This document shows, piece by piece, positions 24,995-32,718 of a DNA stretch of 64,000 nt (position 1 is the stretch's first letter; each line of letters opens with the position of its first letter). Location of the stretch: contig CAXXFH010000004.1 of the NCBI GenBank assembly GCA_963677085.2, forward strand, positions 2,976,001 to 3,040,000. Reading direction: 5' to 3'. Below the pieces are notes generated by a model. That model saw nothing but the letters and a program-made list of their open reading frames with translations. It made no database searches and was not told where the DNA came from. The DNA comes from G963677085 sp963677085 (lineage in GTDB: Bacteria; Planctomycetota; Planctomycetia; Pirellulales; Thermoguttaceae). A program made the position numbers and the translations under genes.

Positions 24995-25744
24995 CTATCG
25001 TACGTAATCCGCTTCGATGCGGAAGGGTAGGCCACCGTATGCGCGTCCCGTTTGTCCCAGATCGATGCGTAGCTTGCCCCCCACGGCGGTCAGGCGGGGA
25101 CTGAAATCGGCCGTCAGGTCGCCTTCCAGCGTGACGTTGACCATTTCGTACGAACTGAGTTTTTTGCTGCAGAAATTGCAGTGGCCGCGGGTCGGTACAA
25201 AGATGAAATGCTTCAGCCCTCGGCTTTGACGGCCCGGGTACATGTAGCCTTTGAGAAACACCTTGGTGTTTTTATTGCCTTCCTCGGGAGTCAGTTCGAT
25301 GATCTTCGGAGGAATCAGTTCGCCCGGGGTGTTGGGGTCGGGCTTGAAGTCGTCGAAGGTGATCAACGTGTAGCCATGGGGAACGTCGCGGAAGAGTGTG
25401 ATCGTGTAGAATGTCCCGCCGGTGATGCCCAAAACGAGCGATAGGGCGATTCCTGTCCAAGCCAATTTGATTCCGGTCAATTCATGGGGGTAGTCGCGAA
25501 TTTGCCGCAAGGCAAGCCATCCCAGGCCGATTCCCAGCAACGGGACCACGGCCAGCGACCAATGAAACATATCGAATAGCGATAACACACCCAAGATGAT
25601 GCTACCGACCGCCAACAGGCTTACCGAGCGGTATTGAAACAGCGCCTTGCGTTTCGTCGGGCGCGCGCCGCTGACAATGCGTCGCGGCGCCCGGTCGTCG
25701 CCACGGGCGTTTTCACCCACGGGCTGCTTGGGTTGGGTACTCAT
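24995..25744 (-). CDS. DUF3299-like membrane protein of an ABC operon
   Basis: Encodes 249 aa from ATG 25744. The long upstream frame is a shadow of the permease gene. After a basic cytoplasmic start come three or four helices (SLLAVGSIILGVLSLFD, LAVVPLLGIGLGWLAL, GIALSLVLGITGGTF). The outer domain includes KVFLKGYMYPGRQSRGLKHF and TRGHCNFCSKK, the pattern I recall for DUF3299. The CxxC pair is a likely metal or redox site. It follows the permease by 14 bases, so the three genes form one operon. I infer that this is the exocytoplasmic partner of the ABC transporter. Confidence 0.65.
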   Translation of the reverse strand: MSTQPKQPVGENARGDDRAPRRIVSGARPTKRKALFQYRSVSLLAVGSIILGVLSLFDMFHWSLAVVPLLGIGLGWLALRQIRDYPHELTGIKLAWTGIALSLVLGITGGTFYTITLFRDVPHGYTLITFDDFKPDPNTPGELIPPKIIELTPEEGNKNTKVFLKGYMYPGRQSRGLKHFIFVPTRGHCNFCSKKLSSYEMVNVTLEGDLTADFSPRLTAVGGKLRIDLGQTGRAYGGLPFRIEADYVR

Positions 25745-25758
25745 GGTTCGGTTCACTC

Positions 25759-27219
25759 CTACGAAGCCGCCAACGACTTGGCCACATCGGTGCGGTAGGC
25801 CGATACGGCGGGCAGGTATCCTACGAGGGTTGCCAGTATGATCAAACCGGGGATCAATACCAGTTCGATCACCTGGAACTGCAAGGCCCCGACGATCACG
25901 CCCGTCTGTTCGGCAATCGTGGGCCCGAGCAGGCCGATCAGTCCGTGGCCGAGCAGCAACCCCAGCACGCCCCCGCCCAACGAGAGCAGGATGGACTCCA
26001 TCAGGATGACCAACATCACCGTATCGCGGCTGGCGCCCAACGCTCGCATCACGGCGATCTCGTGCCGCCGGTCGCTCATCGAGTTGTAGATGCTCACGAG
26101 GATTCCGATACCAGCCACCACCACAACCAGCACGGCCAATACGAGCAGCAGCAGTTGGATATTGCCGACGATGCCATCGAACAGCTTGGCAATGACTTCG
26201 GCGGGGGCGACGGCTTGCGCCGCATTCTCTTCGTTGATGACTTCCGGCAGGGCCATCGCCAATTGGGGACGGTTCTGCATGTCGCTGCAAACCAGAATCG
26301 CGGTCACCTCGCGATGGAAGTGGCCGTGCTCATGATCATGATCGCCGTGTTCATGATCCGCATGGTCGTGGTCTGCATGGTCGTGGTCTGCATCGTTATG
26401 GTCGGCATGCTCATGATCGGCGGGTTCTGCGTCGTCGTGCTCGTGATCAGCCGGGTCGTCGGCCTTCTCGGTCGCGGGGGCTTCGGAGGTTTCTTCGGCC
26501 GTGTCGGCATCGGTGGTCGACTTGTCGTCCTGTTCGCGGAGGATGTCGTCGCTGGTGGTTTGCTCGCGGTTATGGGCGGGACAACGGAAGAAGCCCTCCA
26601 TGTTCACGAAAATGGCCCGATCGTTGGGTGTGCCCGTCGGGGCGAGGATTCCCACGATCTTAAATGGATCATGCCCCTCGTGTCCTTCGTCGCCAGACGC
26701 GGTGCCCACCGGCTGGAAGGTATCGCCAAGCCCCAGGCCCGACCGTTTGGCGGCTGTGGCTCCGATCACCGCTTCGTAGAAGTTTTCCTGCTCGAAGTCT
26801 CGCCCTTCGGCAAATCGATACTTCTGGCCGTTGAGATAGGTAAGTTTTTCGAAGTAGTCGGGCACAGTGGCCACGACCGGGTAGTCTTTGTAGGCGTGGC
26901 CCATGCAGATCGGAATGGCCGCCTCAACAGCCGGCGAGAACCGCCCTTCGACAAATTCTTCGTAGTATTTGTAGGGCACATTCTCGATTGGCTGACCGAG
27001 ATAGAACACGCTGTTGAGCACCAGTTGTAACTGGCTTCCCTTGGCGCCCACGATCAGGTCGTATCCCTGAGAACCCCGCTCGAACGATTTGGTGACCACG
27101 CTATGAATCACCAGTACGGCCACAACCAGGGCTACGCCCAGGGCCATCGAGAAAGCCGTCAGGGCCGAGGCCAACGACCGCTGTTCAATGCTTCGCCACG
27201 CGATCTTCCATAAACTCAT
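25759..27219 (-). CDS. FtsX/MacB-type ABC permease with a His-rich loop
   Basis: Encodes 486 aa. TM1 is at residues ~15-40 (SALTAFSMALGVALVVAVLV). A large periplasmic domain follows (YDLIVGAKGSQLQLVLNSVF), and three C-terminal helices (~365-480, LLLLVLAVLVVVVAGIGIL, then ESILLSLGGGVLGLLLGHG) give the MacB topology. Residues ~230-303 are an Asp/Glu/His-rich insertion with more than 20 His in DHDHADH-type repeats, which should bind Zn, Ni or Cu. The gene overlaps the ATPase gene by four bases (27216-27219). With the ATPase and DUF3299-like protein I infer metal trafficking across the inner membrane. Confidence 0.75.
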   Translation of the reverse strand: MSLWKIAWRSIEQRSLASALTAFSMALGVALVVAVLVIHSVVTKSFERGSQGYDLIVGAKGSQLQLVLNSVFYLGQPIENVPYKYYEEFVEGRFSPAVEAAIPICMGHAYKDYPVVATVPDYFEKLTYLNGQKYRFAEGRDFEQENFYEAVIGATAAKRSGLGLGDTFQPVGTASGDEGHEGHDPFKIVGILAPTGTPNDRAIFVNMEGFFRCPAHNREQTTSDDILREQDDKSTTDADTAEETSEAPATEKADDPADHEHDDAEPADHEHADHNDADHDHADHDHADHEHGDHDHEHGHFHREVTAILVCSDMQNRPQLAMALPEVINEENAAQAVAPAEVIAKLFDGIVGNIQLLLLVLAVLVVVVAGIGILVSIYNSMSDRRHEIAVMRALGASRDTVMLVILMESILLSLGGGVLGLLLGHGLIGLLGPTIAEQTGVIVGALQFQVIELVLIPGLIILATLVGYLPAVSAYRTDVAKSLAAS

Positions 27220-27884
27220 TTTGCCACCGCCACCTGATTGAACTCTTCGAGACGATCCACCCGTTCAAATTGGTCCGACACTTCCGGCGTATGGGTTACC
27301 AACACCAGGGCGACCTCCTCTTCGCGGCACGTATCACGAATCAGATCGAGCACCTGCTGCTGATTGCCCGAGTCGACGTTGGCCGTCGGCTCGTCGGCCA
27401 GCAGGAGCTTGGGTTGGTTGGCCAACGCCCGGGCGACGGCCACGCGTTGTTGTTCGCCCACCGAAAGCATGGTCGGCTTGTGGCCCGTACGATGCCCCAA
27501 GCCCACGCGATCGAGCAGATGTAGGGCACGCTGCCGGTCGGTCTGGCCGGCAAACCGCATTGAGATCATCACGTTTTCCAGGGCACTGAAACCGGAAAGC
27601 AGGTTGAAGGTCTGGAAAACGTAACCGATTCGCTGAGCGCGAAAGCGGTCGCATTCGGCTTCGGTAAACAGGGTGATGTCCCAGTCGTCGACACGGACCT
27701 CGCCCGAGTCGGGCCGGCTGATCCCGGCGATCGTGTGCAGCAGCGTCGTTTTCCCGCAACCGCTACGACCGACCATCGCCATTTGCTCGCCGGCATCCAC
27801 CCGAAACTCTGGGATGTCTAACACGGGCAACGCGGAGCCGTCGGGCTGGCTGTACGACTTCTTCAGTTCAAGCAATTCCAGCAT
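27216..27884 (-). CDS. ABC transporter ATP-binding protein (MacB/LolD type)
   Basis: Encodes 222 aa, the usual length for this type. Walker A GRSGCGKTTLLH, Q-loop region FQTFNLLSGFSALENVM, signature LSVGEQQRVAVARAL and Walker B LLLADEPT are all intact, with a D-loop equivalent at TANVDSGNQQQVLD and the switch His in LVLVTHTPEVSDQF. It hydrolyses ATP on the cytoplasmic face for the FtsX-type permease that starts within its stop codon. The first gene of a three-gene operon reading leftward. Confidence 0.9.
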   Translation of the reverse strand: MLELLELKKSYSQPDGSALPVLDIPEFRVDAGEQMAMVGRSGCGKTTLLHTIAGISRPDSGEVRVDDWDITLFTEAECDRFRAQRIGYVFQTFNLLSGFSALENVMISMRFAGQTDRQRALHLLDRVGLGHRTGHKPTMLSVGEQQRVAVARALANQPKLLLADEPTANVDSGNQQQVLDLIRDTCREEEVALVLVTHTPEVSDQFERVDRLEEFNQVAVAK

Positions 27885-28199
27885 CTTGGTGCGCCTGACA
27901 AACGTTGATGTTTTTCACAACACGAATTGGGGCCACTGATTGGGTGCCACTAGCTGCTTGCCAGCCAGTGCCGTTCGCCGGTGACGGGTGCCGTGGGCGG
28001 CTTGTCCGCCCTTGCCGAATCAGGGGCAGGCAAGCCGCTCCTGGTTCCCACTCACTCGACAATCAATAGACTGCTACGTGAGTTGTCTTACGATGCGGCA
28101 GGCCGTTTGGTTCGCGCCTCGAAGCCCCGGCGAGCGAAATACGCTTGCTGGTGGGTGTGGATTGCGCCGAATGGAGGGGTTGTGCGGCCCGGCGGATAG
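27885..28199. other. 315-base gap, mostly dispersed repeat
   Basis: The promoter side of the ABC operon. The right part holds a GGGTGCC-type repeat (27941-28050). The last 100 bases show nothing I can identify. Confidence 0.5.
27941..28050. repeat. GGGTGCC-type palindromic repeat
   Basis: TGGGTGCCACTAGCTGCTTGCC, then ACGGGTGCCGTGGGCGGCT, then AGGGGCAGGCAAGCCGCTCC. It shares its words with 9472-9537, 53481-53583 and 63015-63079. Confidence 0.5.
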
Positions 28200-28694
28200 C
28201 TAACGCCGCATCATTCGCAGGCGGATCTGACGGTCGGCATCGGCTTTTTTCATGGCTTCGCGCTTGTCGTGCTTCTGCTTTCCCTGGCAGACGCCCAACA
28301 ACACTTTGGCCCGGCCGCTTTTGAAGTACATCTTCAACGGCACCAAGGTGAGGCCATGCTCGTGGGCCCGACTGGCAAAGCGTTGGATTTCTCGACGGTG
28401 CAGCAGCAGTTTTCGGGCGCGGCGCGGCTCGTGGTTGAAGCGGCTGGCGTCGAAATACTCGGGAATATCGCAGCCGACGAGCCAGACTTCCCCCTCGCGC
28501 ACCCGGGCGTAGGCCTCGGCCAGCGAGACTTGGCCTACGCGCAGGCTCTTCACCTCGCTACCGACCAGCGCGATGCCGCACTCCAAGGTGTCGAGCACGA
28601 CGTAGTTGTGCCGGGCCTTGCGATTCTCGCTAATAACCTTTTCGTTGGGGTCGTTCTTGGCCGCCCCCTTTTTCTTGTCTTTCGATTTAGCCGT
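28200..28694 (-). CDS. smpB: SsrA-binding protein SmpB, apparent ACG start
   Basis: Encodes 164 aa if started at ACG 28694. The first ATG/GTG-type codon in the frame (GTG 28598) would remove the conserved VISENRKARHNYVV strand that every SmpB needs. Upstream, ACG GCT AAA TCG AAA sits where ATG is expected (MAKSKD-like), with AAGGA eight bases before it, and a stop lies further upstream. The rest is canonical: GSEVKSLRVGQVSLAEAYARV, PRRARKLLLHRREI and the basic tail HDKREAMKKADADRQIRL. SmpB brings tmRNA to stalled ribosomes. No tmRNA gene is in the window. Confidence 0.85.
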   Translation of the reverse strand, partial: TAKSKDKKKGAAKNDPNEKVISENRKARHNYVVLDTLECGIALVGSEVKSLRVGQVSLAEAYARVREGEVWLVGCDIPEYFDASRFNHEPRRARKLLLHRREIQRFASRAHEHGLTLVPLKMYFKSGRAKVLLGVCQGKQKHDKREAMKKADADRQIRLRMMRR

Positions 28695-28710
28695 GGCTGG
28701 GGTCCTTGTA

Positions 28711-28790
28711 AGGGGCTAGGGACTAGAGGCGAGGGGTTGGGGGCGAGCTGCTGCGTCTTTCTCGTCTCTCGCCCCTAATCCCTCGTCCCT
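28711..28790. repeat. GGGGCGAG palindromic repeat, copy 1
   Basis: AGGGGCTAGGGACTAGAGGC at the left and its inverse-like CTCTCGCCCCTAATCCC at the right, with GAGGGG words in between. It resembles 42555-42656 and 57352-57459. Confidence 0.55.
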
Positions 28791-28869
28791 CTCGCTGCCC
28801 TTCCGTTAGGAATCGGTTTCGCAATAATGACACTTTTACCCGGTCCGGGCCCTCAACTCAACCGCTCCG

Positions 28870-29610
28870 ATGCCGCGATCCCCTTTCGAAACCGAACCCC
28901 GCTCGCCTGCGGTAGAAACCTACCTGCTGGGTCGGATCGATTTTCAGCGGTGCGAACAGTTGCAGCGACGTTTGCTTCACGAGTCGGCATTGCGCGACGA
29001 CGGACAAATCACCCTGCTGCTTTGCGAGCATCCCGACGTGATTACCATCGGCCGCGGAGGCTCGCGTGGTGACCTGGCCATGCAGAGCCCCATACTCCGC
29101 GATCGGCGAATCGCTGTCCACTGGGTCAGCCGCGGGGGGGGATCACTGGTCCATTGCCCGGGCCAGTTGGCCATTTATCCCATTATCCCCCTCGCGTGGC
29201 ACGGTTTTTCTGTGGGCGAATTCCTCGAACGCCTCACGGCCGGCCTGATCGAAACCCTCGACACCCTGGGAATCGAAGGTCGTGGGCGGCTCGGGTGGGG
29301 GGGCATCTGGGGGCGAACTGGGCAGTTGGCAGCCGTTGGCACAGCCGTACGTAGCGGGGTCACTCATCATGGGGCCTTCCTCAATGTTTGTCCACGAATG
29401 GGCCTCTTCCGGCTGGTCGACTCCGATCCCCTCGGTCACACCAGCATGAGCTGTCTGCTGGCCGAGCGACGGGGCGATGTTAGAATGACCACCGTCCGAG
29501 CTACCCTGGTTCGCCACCTTACCGAAACATTCGGGTGCGAGCGCTATCACCTATACACGGGCCACCCACTGTTGAGACACGATCGCCACCGGACGGGCGA
29601 GAGTGAGTAG
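28870..29610 (+). CDS. lipB: LipB-like octanoyltransferase lacking both catalytic residues
   Basis: Encodes 246 aa. The BPL_LplA_LipB fold is clear: LLLCEHPDVITIGRGG, WVSRGGGSLVHCPGQLAIYP, FLERLTAGLIETLDTLGIEG, then GVTHHGAFLNVCPRMGLF. Compared with E. coli LipB, the Lys135 position (KKICSLG) reads GQLAAVG and the Cys169 position (NPCGYAGM) reads DPLGHTSM, so both dyad residues are replaced by Gln and Leu. A Cys lies five residues later (MSCLL) and another in LVHCPGQ. With lipA downstream on the same strand it is placed in lipoate synthesis, but the mechanism must differ or the enzyme is inactive. Confidence 0.75.
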   Translation: MPRSPFETEPRSPAVETYLLGRIDFQRCEQLQRRLLHESALRDDGQITLLLCEHPDVITIGRGGSRGDLAMQSPILRDRRIAVHWVSRGGGSLVHCPGQLAIYPIIPLAWHGFSVGEFLERLTAGLIETLDTLGIEGRGRLGWGGIWGRTGQLAAVGTAVRSGVTHHGAFLNVCPRMGLFRLVDSDPLGHTSMSCLLAERRGDVRMTTVRATLVRHLTETFGCERYHLYTGHPLLRHDRHRTGESE

Positions 29611-29645
29611 TTCGTTTTTTTCACCACGGAGACACGGATTTTGAA

Positions 29646-29700
29646 GAAGGATGAATTCTGAAGGATGAAGTATAAAGGCCGAGTTCATACTTCATCCTTC
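29646..29700. repeat. GAAGGATGAA repeats with perfect 14-bp hairpin
   Basis: Two direct GAAGGATGAA units (29646 and 29660), with the second forming a perfect 14-bp stem from 29660-29673 to 29687-29700 over a 13-base loop. Located between lipB and lipA. Confidence 0.7.
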
Positions 29701-29781
29701 TTGAAGATCCAGGTTCCTTGCCAGTGGGTAGTGGGTTTCCTTTGTCCCAAACCATAATCCCAAATCCTCAATCATAAATTC

Positions 29782-30645
29782 ATGTCTCGCTGTACCGAAG
29801 GTCTTCCTCGTTGGCTGAAGCGGAATGTGCCGAAGGGCAATGCGAACCATTTCACGGCTCGATTGATCGACCAGCTCCGGCTGAAAACCGTGTGCGACCA
29901 TGCCCGATGCCCTAATCGCATGGAGTGCTACGCCCAGAAGACGGCCACTTTCATGATCTTGGGCGATGTCTGCACGCGAGGATGCCGGTTTTGTAGCGTG
30001 GCCACGGGCCGTCCCCTGCCGGTCGACCCGGACGAACCGCGTCGCGTAGCCGAGGCAGCCAAGGCCCTCGAGTTGAAGCACGTGGTAATTACGTGCGTCA
30101 CCCGCGACGACCTGCCCGACGGCGGTGCCCAGCATTTTGTCGAAACGATCGAAGCCGTGCGCCACGCGACCGACGCTACGATCGAGGTGCTACCCTCGGA
30201 CTTTGCCGGAAACCGTGCGGCCGTCGATCGGGTGGTAGACGCGGCACCGGAGGTTTACAACCACAATACCGAGACCGTCCCGCGGTTGTACCCGAGTGTG
30301 CGTACGCCGAAGTCGGACTACCGCTGGACGTTGGACATGTTTCGCCAGATCCGCCGACGCAATCCGGCCGTCCACCTGAAGACGGGGCTGATGCTCGGCC
30401 TGGGCGAAACGACCGAGGAACTGTTCGACACGCTGGCCGACCTACACGACGCCGGCTGCCGGATGCTGACGCTGGGACAGTATTTGCGGCCGTCGCTGGA
30501 CCAGACGCCGGTGGTCCGTTACCTGACGCCCGAGGAGTTCGACACCCTGGGCGAGGCTGCCCGACGGATGGGATTTCGCCAGGTGGCCGCCGGGCCGTTT
30601 GTCCGTTCCAGCTATCACGCCCGAGAAATGGCCGTGGAACTCTGA
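29782..30645 (+). CDS. lipA: lipoyl synthase LipA
   Basis: Encodes 287 aa. It has the auxiliary-cluster motif C-x4-C-x5-C in VCDHARCPNRMEC, the radical-SAM motif C-x3-C-x2-C in DVCTRGCRFCSV, and the terminal RSSYHA serine motif that ligates the auxiliary cluster. EVYNHNTETVPRLY and MLGLGETTEE are typical. It inserts two sulfur atoms at C6 and C8 of octanoyl groups attached to lipoyl domains. Cytoplasmic and of normal length. It lies 171 bases after the lipB-like gene. Confidence 0.95.
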   Translation: MSRCTEGLPRWLKRNVPKGNANHFTARLIDQLRLKTVCDHARCPNRMECYAQKTATFMILGDVCTRGCRFCSVATGRPLPVDPDEPRRVAEAAKALELKHVVITCVTRDDLPDGGAQHFVETIEAVRHATDATIEVLPSDFAGNRAAVDRVVDAAPEVYNHNTETVPRLYPSVRTPKSDYRWTLDMFRQIRRRNPAVHLKTGLMLGLGETTEELFDTLADLHDAGCRMLTLGQYLRPSLDQTPVVRYLTPEEFDTLGEAARRMGFRQVAAGPFVRSSYHAREMAVEL

Positions 30646-30947
30646 TTGGTGAGGACGCAGCAGCAGTGCGATGGTTTTCGTAACTCCTTTTTTGTCGGTT
30701 GGTTGTGGAAAATACCCCTTGGATGAGTCCCCCGCTTTCTTGAGCTCGGAGGATAACCAATTTTGATGGCAAGTTGTCCAAGGTTGAAATACAATGGTCG
30801 AATAGTCTAGCGAACAGGCAGAGAGGGGACAGGCCGCCAGCCGAACCGGTGCCACCGCACCCAGGCGGGAACCTGCTCCCGTTGGTCGCTGAAAACCTTG
30901 CTCGGAACGCAAACTCTTACCGGTTTGTAGCATGGGGAGTGGGTGCG
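30646..30947. other. 302-base gap, nothing recognised
   Basis: No gene is supported. The frame open from 30774 is the non-coding lead into the SHD1 gene. No repeat family was identified with confidence. Confidence 0.45.
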
Positions 30948-32171
30948 ATGAAACGAATTTTCTTGATGGCGATTCTATTGACGTTCATGGCTGGTGCCGA
31001 TCAGGTGTTGGCACGCATATGGACCGACAGTTCGGGCAAACATACTATCGACGCTGAGCTGGTCGCGTACAAGAAGGGTTGGGTTCGGCTCCAGAAACCC
31101 GACGGTACGTTGATTTCCGTGCCACTGACGCGTCTGAGCGAAGCGGACCACGAGTTTGTCAAAGAGTATCTGCGGCGTGCCGCAGATACGCCCACAGCGC
31201 CCCAGCCGGCGACGCCTGAACCGACCACTCCCGAGCCGGTAACTCCCCCTGAGCCCACTACGCCGGCCGTCGAAAGTCCCGAACGGTCAGGCCCGAAGCT
31301 CACGGTTCCCGAGGCGACCACGCCGGCATCGGCCATGCCCGAGGTGGAACCGCCAGCCGCGGAACCACCGGTCGAGGAGACACCGGTCGAGCAACCGCCG
31401 GCGGTGGATCTTTCCGCTATCGAGATCGATGGCAACGTCGAATGGGACAAGATGATGCTCTTCGGCAGCGGCAAGGACAAGAAGCCGGACATGATCGTTT
31501 CCGTGGTATTGCGAGGTAAACCGGCTGCCGAGGCCATCGCGTTTGGGTTGGTGCAACTCAAATCGATCGTCGACGCCGCCGGCACCACGCTCACTCCGAA
31601 AGCGCCGAAGTACGCCGCCAAGGACCCGACCAAGTTTCTCTTGAAGGTCGACCGGGGCGACAGTTTCTTTGCCAAGCATCCCGACGGCGGTGTGCGTGTT
31701 CCGTTGCGGTTTGCCCAGCCGGTAAAGGCATCGACGAAGTTGGCCGTGGTCGAAGGGAGTATGAAGCTGAAGACCGGCGGGACGCCTCAGATCGTCATCG
31801 TCGAGGGGCCGGCCAGCGGCAACCGACGCGAGATCGACGACGAAGTGCTCAAAACGGCGGGCATCGACCTCGTGGTCGATCCGCAGGGACAGCGAAGCGT
31901 TGCCGTTGAAATCAGCGGCAACCACGAAGCGGTCGAAAAGCTGCAATTGCTCGACGCCCGCGGTCGCGATCTGCAAAACGGCATCTCGACGGCGTCGACC
32001 GACGATTCGACCACGATCACGCTGATGTCTGGCCGATCGATTCCGGCCAACGCCCAACTGCGAATTACTGTGCGGTTTGGGGCCCAAGAGGTCGATGTAC
32101 CCTTCCGGCTGACCAACTTGAAGGTTCCCCCAGTTCCCAAGGCCAGCGGCGGCCTAAGCATGCCGTTCTAA
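30948..32171 (+). CDS. exported SHD1-domain protein
   Basis: Encodes 407 aa from ATG 30948, with GGGGAG upstream. A signal peptide (MKRIFLMAILLTFMAGADQVLA) leads into an SHD1 (Sla1 homology 1-like) domain at ~24-75: RIWTDSSGKHTIDAELV, then WVRLQKPDGTLISVPLTRLS. This module is strongly expanded in planctomycetes. A Pro/Thr/Glu-rich linker (~85-155) follows, and then a ~250-residue beta-rich domain (WDKMMLFGSGKDKKPDMIVS, then AEAIAFGLVQLKSIVDAAG) that I do not recognise. Likely periplasmic, role unknown. Confidence 0.7.
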   Translation: MKRIFLMAILLTFMAGADQVLARIWTDSSGKHTIDAELVAYKKGWVRLQKPDGTLISVPLTRLSEADHEFVKEYLRRAADTPTAPQPATPEPTTPEPVTPPEPTTPAVESPERSGPKLTVPEATTPASAMPEVEPPAAEPPVEETPVEQPPAVDLSAIEIDGNVEWDKMMLFGSGKDKKPDMIVSVVLRGKPAAEAIAFGLVQLKSIVDAAGTTLTPKAPKYAAKDPTKFLLKVDRGDSFFAKHPDGGVRVPLRFAQPVKASTKLAVVEGSMKLKTGGTPQIVIVEGPASGNRREIDDEVLKTAGIDLVVDPQGQRSVAVEISGNHEAVEKLQLLDARGRDLQNGISTASTDDSTTITLMSGRSIPANAQLRITVRFGAQEVDVPFRLTNLKVPPVPKASGGLSMPF

Positions 32172-32239
32172 ATCGCTGATTGGGAATTTGGGATTTCTGA
32201 TTTGTGGGACATCAGTCGGCCACTCGCGGCTTCTTGCCA

Positions 32240-32485
32240 ATGCCACGGTATCCAATCACGCTGCCCGATTTAGGCTTGGACGACGTTCCCGTTACGTTGA
32301 GTGTGTGGTACGTGCGGCGTGGTGAGCGGGTGGCCGAAGGGGAGCCGGTCGCTTGCGTGCTGGCCGGACCCGTGGCAGTCGACCTCTCGGCCGAGGCGGA
32401 CGGCATACTCGTCGAACGCCACGTCGGCGAAGACGAAGAACTTCACGCTGGCCAGACGCTGGGGGTGATTGAAGCGGAAAGCTGA
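32240..32485 (+). CDS. biotinyl/lipoyl-like domain protein without the acceptor lysine
   Basis: Encodes 81 aa from ATG 32240 (MPRYPITLPDLG). The fold is that of a single lipoyl/biotinyl domain: LSVWYVRRGERVAEGEPVAC, then VAVDLSAEADGILVERHVGE and LHAGQTLGVIE. The hairpin that normally carries the acceptor Lys (ETDKA) reads VLAGPVA, so it cannot be lipoylated at that site. Its position 1.6 kb after lipA is notable. It could act as a non-modified structural domain. It starts 68 bases after the SHD1 gene. Confidence 0.65.
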   Translation: MPRYPITLPDLGLDDVPVTLSVWYVRRGERVAEGEPVACVLAGPVAVDLSAEADGILVERHVGEDEELHAGQTLGVIEAES

Positions 32486-32512
32486 AAGCTGTAGACGCGA
32501 GGGCCAACATTT

Positions 32513-32553
32513 CTCCCCTCTCCTCCGCGGGGAGAGAGGCCGGGGGTAAGGGG
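32513..32553. repeat. REP-like repeat (CTCCCCTCTCC / GGGGGTAAGGGG)
   Basis: Intergenic member of the same family as 17091-17130 and 35628-35664. Confidence 0.65.
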
Positions 32554-32587
32554 GCTACGCCGCAGGTTTTTTCGCGGCAACAACGCT

Positions 32588-32694
32588 TTATTGACGCTTG
32601 CATAGCTAATGAGCGGAAGGCGACCAACGGAAGCCTGGGTTTCCAGACGTTCGGCTTTCCGAAGCGGATCATTTTCAATGCAAACATCAATAAC
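32588..32694. repeat. MITE-like element, TTATTGA family, copy 1
   Basis: About 106 bp bounded by TTATTGACGCTTGCAT and the inverse of TTATTGATGTTTGCAT. It differs from 57460-57564 at only about five positions, an identity of ~95%. The interior carries GGAAGCC/GGCTTTCC pairing. A fragment of its interior (GACCAACGGAAGCC) recurs at 51191. No protein of its own. Confidence 0.75.
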
Positions 32695-32718
32695 ACGCCT
32701 GCCATGCTGAAGCATAGC

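Noticed and set aside
24995..26290. 431-codon version of the DUF3299-like gene
   Set aside because: The extra N-terminus overlaps the permease gene out of frame and is Arg-rich; the start at 25744 fits the operon spacing.
25945..27030. A 361-residue plus-strand frame with HDHD-like hydrophobic content
   Set aside because: It is antisense to the permease; the apparent composition is the reverse complement of the His codons.
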